DNA from: Flavobacteriales bacterium UBA1112
Lineage (GTDB): Bacteria > Bacteroidota > Bacteroidia > Flavobacteriales_D > Sanyastnellaceae
Direction of reading: 5' to 3'
Assembly: GCA_002313415.1 (NCBI GenBank)
Contig: DCBH01000060.1
Location: 8,665 to 21,481, forward strand
DNA length: 12,817 bases
In this document: in pieces, positions 7,987 through 12,817 of the stretch
Layout: each line of letters starts with the position of its first letter
How positions within the stretch are numbered: the stretch's first letter is position 1
Notes under the pieces: generated by a model
Databases searched by the model: none
The model's input: only the letters and a program-made list of their open reading frames with translations
What the model was told of the DNA's origin: nothing
Position numbers and translations under genes: made by a program

Positions 7987-8007
7987 AAGAAACCAAATCC
8001 CTTTGAA
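7982..8007 (-). terminator. Hairpin downstream of purQ, possible weak terminator
   Basis: On the minus strand TTCAAAGGGA pairs with TTCTTTTGAA over ten positions (two are G-U) around a 6-base loop. It begins 41 bases after the purQ stop. There is no U-tract after it, so it is a weak candidate terminator or an mRNA 3' structure. It overlaps the possible -33 element of dxs. Confidence 0.3.
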
Positions 8008-8047
8008 TGAACACGACAAACACGCACGAATTCGTCTTTTGTTGGAC

Positions 8048-8740
8048 TTAGACAAGCTCGCCTTGCACCAACCCTTGAAGAATGGCTCGGCCATCGTCAT
8101 TGGCCAAATCTTTGCTGCAAGCTCGCTCGGGATGCGGCATCATTCCGAAGACGTTTTTTCCTGAATTGCAAACCCCAGCAATATTGAAAAGCGCACCATT
8201 AGGGTTGCTCATGGCATTGACGTTGCCTTGTTCATCACAGTATTGAAACAAGATTTGGTCGTTGTCTTTCAGTCTTTTCAATCCTTCATCCGAGATGAAG
8301 TAGTTACCCTCTCCGTGTGCAATTGGAATGACCAAGGGCTTTTCTGTCTCGCACCCTGCTGATACCGCAGCTGTGCGAGAGACAGGTTTGAGGTGAACGT
8401 TGCGACAGATAAATTTTCGAGTTTCGTTATGTCGGAGCGTTCCAGGCAACAAGCCCGCCTCGCAAAGGATTTGGAATCCATTGCAGACCCCCAAGACGCG
8501 ACCACCTTGATGGGCAAAGGGGACAATCTCTTCCATGATCGGCGAGAATCGAGCAATGGATCCGCTTCGGAGGTAATCTCCATAGCTGAAGCCTCCCGGA
8601 AGAACAACGGCATCTGCGCCTTGTAAATCTCTGTCTTTGTGCCAGAGCTGTGCTACTTTGAAGCCAAGTTCATGGCTTAGCGCATGGACCATGTCCATGT
8701 CGCAGTTGGACCCAGGGAAGGTGACGACACCGATCTTCAT
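8048..8740 (-). CDS. purQ: Phosphoribosylformylglycinamidine synthase, glutaminase subunit
   Basis: PurQ is the class I glutamine amidotransferase subunit of FGAM synthase, the fourth step of purine synthesis. It hydrolyses glutamine and passes ammonia to PurL, helped by PurS in organisms with small PurL. The protein has 230 residues, typical for a stand-alone PurQ. Residues 1-12 (MKIGVVTFPGSN) and LPGGFSYGDYLRSG (47-60) are family signatures. The nucleophile elbow GVCNGFQIL places the catalytic cysteine at C86. The His-Glu pair is in MMPHPERA (H203, E205), with AHGEGNY at 141-147. No purL or purS is in the window. The ATG at 8740 gives the standard start. The gene begins 39 bases after the adhesin stop with no terminator between them, and two mini-ORFs fill the gap. 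Confidence 0.97.
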   Translation of the reverse strand: MKIGVVTFPGSNCDMDMVHALSHELGFKVAQLWHKDRDLQGADAVVLPGGFSYGDYLRSGSIARFSPIMEEIVPFAHQGGRVLGVCNGFQILCEAGLLPGTLRHNETRKFICRNVHLKPVSRTAAVSAGCETEKPLVIPIAHGEGNYFISDEGLKRLKDNDQILFQYCDEQGNVNAMSNPNGALFNIAGVCNSGKNVFGMMPHPERACSKDLANDDGRAILQGLVQGELV

Positions 8741-8780
8741 AGAGCGAAGTTCGTCATTCTCACCTTCCCTCGAACATCAT
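8737..8780 (-). other. Two mini-ORFs bridging the adhesin stop and the purQ start
   Basis: On the minus strand the adhesin stop TGA (8782-8780) overlaps an ATG (8780-8778) that opens a six-codon frame (MMFEGR) ending in TGA at 8762-8760. Two bases later an ATG at 8757 opens a second six-codon frame (MTNFAL), whose TGA (8739-8737) overlaps the purQ ATG (8740-8738). The reading frames are directly visible; any role in coupling or attenuating purQ translation is inference, and chance is possible. Confidence 0.3.
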
Positions 8781-11700
8781 CACCGGACCATTTTCCAGGT
8801 GCGTGTGCTGTTGGTGGGTTCATGGACCAAACGCAAAAGCACCAGAGCCGGCCACTCATCTCTTTCGATGTAGACTTTGCCGTCGCCTTCTGCGCGTGCT
8901 GGAACGCAAAGCTGGCGGCCCGTCAAATCGAACACATACACTTTTACGCCGCTGGCAGCTCCACCTACATTTATCACCCATCCCGACTCTGTGGTTGCCG
9001 GGGCATGTATGGTGGTCAAGTCACCTTGAGCAATGCTGGTCGATGACGCATTGAGGTCGTAGTTGTTGTTAAGGGTCTCTCCATGACTCACCACGACTGT
9101 TTTGCGTACAGTGTGACTGCACTTATCATTCCAAACATTGAGGAATACGTCGTACGCTCCAGGCTCATCAAAGGTGTGAGTCGCATGGAATTCGTAGCTG
9201 GGGGTGTCAGTGTCGCCGAAGTACCAAGTTTGTCCAGTGATGTGCCCTTCGGAAGTGTTGGTGAAAGACAAGGTCATGCCATTCACGCCGTCGGTCAATC
9301 CTCCTGTCGGTGCAGTGAAATTGGCTTCAACTGTCGGGGAATCTTCAACGGCAACTCGAATTTCCTCGGTGCAGCCATTTTCGTCTGAAACGACCGCGTA
9401 ATACTGTCCACCAGTTAACCCTTGCAATGACATGCCTTCAGCGCCATGATCCCATGCGACATCAATGTCACCAACACCGCCCACCACTTGCAACGCGATG
9501 CTCCCCGAGTTCTGCTCCCCACACTGCATTGGCGTGTTGGTGACTGACACCGCAAGATTGGAAGCCTCTGTCAAGGTGGCTTCCACGCTTTTTGCCGGGC
9601 AGCCATCGTCGATGTCGTGATTGTATTGCAAGAGATATGTTCCTGATGGCAAATTGCTCACTTCAAATGCAGCGCTGGAAGACGTCGTGTTTTGAACCAC
9701 CTCACCATTCTCATTCATGACATCCACTGTCCACGTGACATCATGGCTGCTTTCCATATTAAATCCTGGCACACCCTCTCCATCGCATCCAGGAGAAACT
9801 GCAGTCACTGTAAGAGATGGACTCTCGGCAACAACGACAGTTGTGGAACTTTGACACCCAACCTCGTCAGTGACAGTCAAGGTGTATTCACCTGCTTCGG
9901 TTTGTGTCAACTCTTCCTCCTGGGATCCATTGGACCATAAGTAATTCACATGCCCAGTTCCTCCCTCCAGCGTGGTGGACACAGAGCCCATGTGATTTGC
10001 ATCACATTGGGGCTCACTGGAAGCATTGAGTGTCATTGGAATGGGATTAACAACAGCTGTTTCTTGAACCTCAAGGGCACAGCCGTAATCACCCAAAAGC
10101 TGTAACTCCAAGGTGTAGGATCCCGTGGCCACGTTTTCAAAAAACAGGGGTGTCACAGCATTGAAGGCAAATCCAGCCTCGTGACCACTTTCGTCAAGCA
10201 AAAGGACATTGTAAAGTGCAGTTTCGTGCATGGCATCTACCTCAATATCAGCTTCGAGGCCGCCGTCACATGAGCCGTTGTTGGCTGTTACGGTGACATG
10301 AGGGGCTGACAAAACAGTCACGTCCAACGTATCTGTGCAACCGAAATCGTTGGTGGCGACAACAGTGTACATGCCGCCTTCAAGCCCTGATAAGACAGCG
10401 CCGGTCTCCCCATGATTCCAAACGTAAGTGGCCTGTTCCGTCGCGACATCGGCGACGATGGCTCCTCCTTGACCGCAGTCGTGCGTGATGTCTGCTGAGA
10501 TGTCCAAAGCAGTGGGACTGACAACGGTATGGACGCCTGTGGCCGAGCCGCAGCTCATGATCCCCGAGCTCAACACAGCATAGGTGTATGTTCCCGAGGC
10601 AAGATTACCAAACGTGGTTGTTGCGCCGTCGATGCTCGTATCCCCATTGATGTCTTGTCCATTGTCATCACTCAACCCCACAGTCCAAGGACCATCTCCA
10701 GTGGCGAATACTTCGATTGCCGATTCGCCAATGCCTTCGCAACCGGGCGATGAAACTTCAGCGCGGACAGGAGGGACAAGGTACACAGTGGCCACATGGT
10801 AGTTGTGATTTTCACTGGCTGTTAAGAAGACATTTCCAAGTTCCCCGGATTCAATTGGACGTGGCGTGGTTTCATCAGCCATCATGATGAAGGCACAACC
10901 ATCCATCCAGCTGAATTCATCGATACTCACCACATACTCACCATCCAAAGGACGGTTTGAGCCAAGCACCAAATCGAATTGTGCCATGGGTTCTTGGTCA
11001 AATCCCAATTGGGCAATGCCACTTCGATTTCCCAAGTCATCAAGTAAATACAAGTCGCATGCGCTTGACAAGGATGAGGTGTTGATGGCATCTTCAGATT
11101 CAAGAAAGCTGACACTTGCGCTTTCTCGTATTGCGATGACTGCTTCATCTCGGTATCCCGAGGCATTTTCTGCAGAAAACACAAGTTTTCCATCCAAGTC
11201 CACGCTTGCGTTGGCCTCTGATCCATTGGGAAGATTCCCACTTGCTGGCATGGTCAAACTCACTGTGCCTGAGGGCAAATACTGGCATGTGGTGTTTGGT
11301 TGCAGTGTACCATTCAATCCGTTGGTATTTAAGCCGTCGACAAAATGGTCGTATTGCAATGTTTTGGTGTTCCAGCAATCAAAACCCACTTTGTTTTCAC
11401 CAAGCTGATCTGCAATCAAGTTCAAATCAACGTTCGCATTGGTCGAATTTCCAAACAAGGCTGTAATGGCATCTTCAGGAACAGTGACAATGACGTCTGA
11501 GACAGGCATGGTCCCGGTAAAATCCAAGGTGTAAGATTCTGCTGGTGCCAGAGCCAAGTATACGCCTTCTGTCACCGGTAAGAGGTCATCGGCAGAGCCG
11601 ATCATGGCGTAATTGAAGTTCGCATTTGCACTCCAATAGCCGATGTTTGCAAATCCCTCTGGATTGTCAGCTCCAACAAATCCCCAAGTTGGAATGTCCC

Positions 11701-12490
11701 CGAGCAATTGTTCCACGCGGACACCTTCGAGACCAATTGCAATGCGTTGTTCCACAAAAGGCATGTTCCTGTTAGGTATTGCAGGCAGAATGATTTGACG
11801 AGTCACTGGCCCCAACAGCGAACCGCCATTGGAACGCATGACTGTGGCACGACCAAAGGCATTCTCAGATAAAATGAACTTGCCGGTCTCTGCCACTTCA
11901 ATAGACGCGTCATCGATGGTCACGTTCCCAGTTACTTCCACCTGTCCTTGAATGGACAACGACGTCCGGTGAAGAACGGTTAGTTTGGACAATGACAGTG
12001 CGGCATTCAAAGTTTGTTCGCCGGCGATTCCGTTGGCTACGAAGTGGGCTGAAGTCATTTCGGGCAGGGGGGGTGAGGCGACGAAATTGCCATGAAAAGT
12101 CAAAGTCATTTCGACCAAATCAATGAGCGTGCCCTCTTCAGAAACATACACTGACCCCACCTCGGCGTCAGAAACGAAGGATACCTCATGCTCAATCACA
12201 ACATTGTCGTCGCCATCTGGGATACAGTTGCAGTCCCAAGTTGTGGCTTCACTCCAAATTCCACGTTGTACGGAGGAGATTGTAGAACGCTCGACTCGCG
12301 CGGCGAAGTCCATGTCGACCGAGGAATGACTCTCGTTCGCGATGGAATTGTTGGCGTGCACGTCGCTTGCTCTCCAGGCTTCGACCGCGGATGCAATGAT
12401 GTGCGGTGGAGTTTGTGTAAATGGCAGATCAGTTTGTCCCCAAAATGTGGAGGCAACAATCAAGAACAGAGGCACGAGAATTACTCGCAT
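8780..12490 (-). CDS. Large surface adhesin-like protein with alternating repeats, PKD and divergent T9SS sorting domain
   Basis: This is a 1236-residue secreted protein. MRVILVPLFLIVASTFWGQ is a signal peptide. Residues about 77-230 begin with GIWSEATTWDCNCIPDGDDNV, the G8-like opening of many Bacteroidota beta-helix surface proteins, followed by short strand repeats. Residues 230-570 are Ala/Asn/Asp/Ser-rich beta domains without a family I recognise. Residues 576-1052 hold three copies of a two-part repeat: a Cys-Gly type (A) followed by a SprB-like type (B) ending in GCT/GCQ plus strands. A PKD domain follows (1053-1136; WYFGDTDTP, HTFDEPGAYDVFLNVW). The final 95 or so residues resemble a T9SS sorting domain (VKVYVFDLTGRQL, TRTWKMVR) but lack the usual PNPA motif and the GxYLL turn. 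The protein is inferred to be exported to the cell surface for adhesion or gliding. It is divergent from a small membrane-protein gene and followed closely by purQ. Confidence 0.88.
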   Translation of the reverse strand: MRVILVPLFLIVASTFWGQTDLPFTQTPPHIIASAVEAWRASDVHANNSIANESHSSVDMDFAARVERSTISSVQRGIWSEATTWDCNCIPDGDDNVVIEHEVSFVSDAEVGSVYVSEEGTLIDLVEMTLTFHGNFVASPPLPEMTSAHFVANGIAGEQTLNAALSLSKLTVLHRTSLSIQGQVEVTGNVTIDDASIEVAETGKFILSENAFGRATVMRSNGGSLLGPVTRQIILPAIPNRNMPFVEQRIAIGLEGVRVEQLLGDIPTWGFVGADNPEGFANIGYWSANANFNYAMIGSADDLLPVTEGVYLALAPAESYTLDFTGTMPVSDVIVTVPEDAITALFGNSTNANVDLNLIADQLGENKVGFDCWNTKTLQYDHFVDGLNTNGLNGTLQPNTTCQYLPSGTVSLTMPASGNLPNGSEANASVDLDGKLVFSAENASGYRDEAVIAIRESASVSFLESEDAINTSSLSSACDLYLLDDLGNRSGIAQLGFDQEPMAQFDLVLGSNRPLDGEYVVSIDEFSWMDGCAFIMMADETTPRPIESGELGNVFLTASENHNYHVATVYLVPPVRAEVSSPGCEGIGESAIEVFATGDGPWTVGLSDDNGQDINGDTSIDGATTTFGNLASGTYTYAVLSSGIMSCGSATGVHTVVSPTALDISADITHDCGQGGAIVADVATEQATYVWNHGETGAVLSGLEGGMYTVVATNDFGCTDTLDVTVLSAPHVTVTANNGSCDGGLEADIEVDAMHETALYNVLLLDESGHEAGFAFNAVTPLFFENVATGSYTLELQLLGDYGCALEVQETAVVNPIPMTLNASSEPQCDANHMGSVSTTLEGGTGHVNYLWSNGSQEEELTQTEAGEYTLTVTDEVGCQSSTTVVVAESPSLTVTAVSPGCDGEGVPGFNMESSHDVTWTVDVMNENGEVVQNTTSSSAAFEVSNLPSGTYLLQYNHDIDDGCPAKSVEATLTEASNLAVSVTNTPMQCGEQNSGSIALQVVGGVGDIDVAWDHGAEGMSLQGLTGGQYYAVVSDENGCTEEIRVAVEDSPTVEANFTAPTGGLTDGVNGMTLSFTNTSEGHITGQTWYFGDTDTPSYEFHATHTFDEPGAYDVFLNVWNDKCSHTVRKTVVVSHGETLNNNYDLNASSTSIAQGDLTTIHAPATTESGWVINVGGAASGVKVYVFDLTGRQLCVPARAEGDGKVYIERDEWPALVLLRLVHEPTNSTRTWKMVR
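9335..10765 (-). repeat. Three tandem A/B repeat units within the adhesin
   Basis: At protein level the array alternates: A1 (residues 576-660), B1 (661-730), A2 (731-817), B2 (818-891), A3 (892-977), B3 (978-1052). A copies share C(D/E)G near the start, a xVxLxDxxG strand, F-x-N(L/V)-x-(S/T)G(T/S)Y, a later GC, and T-V-hydrophobic at the end. B copies share an early C, (V/L)W(N/S/D)(H/N)G, GG/AG-x-Y, and a GC followed by T. Each A+B unit is about 155-161 residues. The copies are diverged, so this is an ancient protein repeat rather than a recent DNA duplication. Confidence 0.8.
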
Positions 12491-12535
12491 GGCAAAAAAT
12501 TCTAAAAGGGTTCGTCTTTCCCTTACGAGTCGTGT

Positions 12536-12556
12536 TCGAAATAGGTTTCATTTCGA
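12536..12556. promoter_or_regulatory. Perfect 7-bp inverted repeat in the divergent intergenic region
   Basis: TCGAAAT at 12536-12542 and ATTTCGA at 12550-12556 are perfect inverted repeats separated by 7 bases. They are centred in the 102-base gap between the adhesin (minus) and the small membrane protein (plus). The size and symmetry fit a dimeric repressor or activator site, but could also be chance or an RNA hairpin. No convincing TAnnTTTG element was seen for either gene; the nearest is TATTTTG at 12568-12574. Confidence 0.3.
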
Positions 12557-12592
12557 GAGACCTGATGTATTTTGCAGATAATCCTTGCAGCG

Positions 12593-12781
12593 ATGAATTT
12601 TCAAGACCTGATTACTCCACTCGCCCAGTTCATTGAATGGACCTTTGAAACTGTGTTGATTCCCATCAGCGATGGGTTCAATTGGGCCGTGATTGGCCTA
12701 GGTCTCGTTGGATTGTGTTTTTGGCTGATTCTTCAGAAAAAATACAATGCCAAGGCTGAAAAGGAAGGCACAATCATGTGA
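12593..12781 (+). CDS. Small single-pass membrane protein
   Basis: This is a 62-residue protein. An amphipathic N-terminal half (MNFQDLITPLAQFIEWTFETV) is followed by one transmembrane helix (about residues 34-50, NWAVIGLGLVGLCFWLIL) and a basic cytosolic tail (QKKYNAKAEKEG). This layout, with a short helix, an Asn-Trp before the membrane segment and FWL-hydrophobic-Q-basic after it, recalls small Bacteroidota proteins such as DUF6341, but I cannot confirm that assignment. The ATG at 12593 is preferred over an upstream in-frame TTG at 12572, which would add seven residues. Transcription diverges from the adhesin. Confidence 0.7.
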   Translation: MNFQDLITPLAQFIEWTFETVLIPISDGFNWAVIGLGLVGLCFWLILQKKYNAKAEKEGTIM

Positions 12782-12817
12782 CCAAGCCCAAAAATTGTTC
12801 AAGTGCGTGGAGTGACG
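12778..12817 (+). CDS. Possible start of a downstream gene (partial, 3' truncated)
   Basis: A GTG at 12778 overlaps the preceding stop codon (GTGA) and opens a frame that stays open for the 13 codons left in the window (MTKPKNCSSAWSD). Four-base overlaps are used elsewhere in this window, so this may be a translationally coupled next gene, but the stretch is too short to identify or be sure. Confidence 0.25.
   Translation, partial: MTKPKNCSSAWSD

Noticed and set aside
9335..10765. CRISPR-like or recent DNA repeat array in the adhesin
   Set aside because: The repeats are visible only at protein level, with diverged DNA and no constant short repeat or spacer pattern.
10866..11408. Plus-strand open frame (about 180 codons) inside the adhesin region
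   Set aside because: It is antisense to the long adhesin frame, which has a signal peptide, ordered domains and a sorting domain.
1..12817. Mobile element, prophage, tRNA/rRNA or defence system
   Set aside because: No transposase, integrase, terminal repeats, tRNA-like cloverleaf or defence-type domains were recognisable; the genes are core metabolism, replication and envelope proteins.

Overview
The window looks like a chromosomal segment of a Bacteroidota bacterium, probably a marine Flavobacteriales-type lineage with roughly balanced GC. The reasons are two secreted proteins with type IX secretion system (T9SS) C-terminal sorting domains, PKD and SprB-like repeats, a DUF2480 protein (a family essentially confined to this phylum), a TAnnTTTG-type -7 promoter element, and the near absence of Shine-Dalgarno sequences. 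The lineage below phylum is inference.

Layout. Positions 1-1101 (+) hold the C-terminal part of a T9SS-exported protein with a PKD domain, a jelly-roll-like domain and a sorting domain; it resembles the tails of cytophagalysin-type (M43) metalloproteases. It ends at a hairpin (1111-1141) facing a long minus-strand block. In its direction of transcription (right to left) that block is: a 1236-residue surface adhesin (12490-8780), purQ (8740-8048), dxs (7920-5968), a DUF2480 gene (5924-5415), polA (5418-2593), a lipoprotein (2489-1605) and a small exported cysteine-containing protein (1587-1171). At the right edge, diverging from the adhesin, lie a small one-TM membrane protein (12593-12781, +) and perhaps the first codons of another gene.

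The gene block. A recognisable promoter sits before dxs. From there dxs, the DUF2480 gene and polA (ATGA overlap) look like one transcript that may continue into the lipoprotein/exported-protein pair. Dxs makes DXP for isoprenoids, PurQ supplies ammonia for purine synthesis and PolA carries out Okazaki maturation and repair, so the core of the window is housekeeping. The adhesin stop and the purQ start are only 39 bases apart, and that gap is bridged by two tiny overlapping reading frames.

I see no phage, transposon, CRISPR array, tRNA, rRNA or obvious defence system, and no intergenic stretch longer than about 130 bases. The least ordinary items are the alternating A/B repeat array of the adhesin, the mini-ORF relay into purQ, a likely beta-clamp-binding motif in the PolA linker, and the paired uncharacterised envelope proteins after polA.
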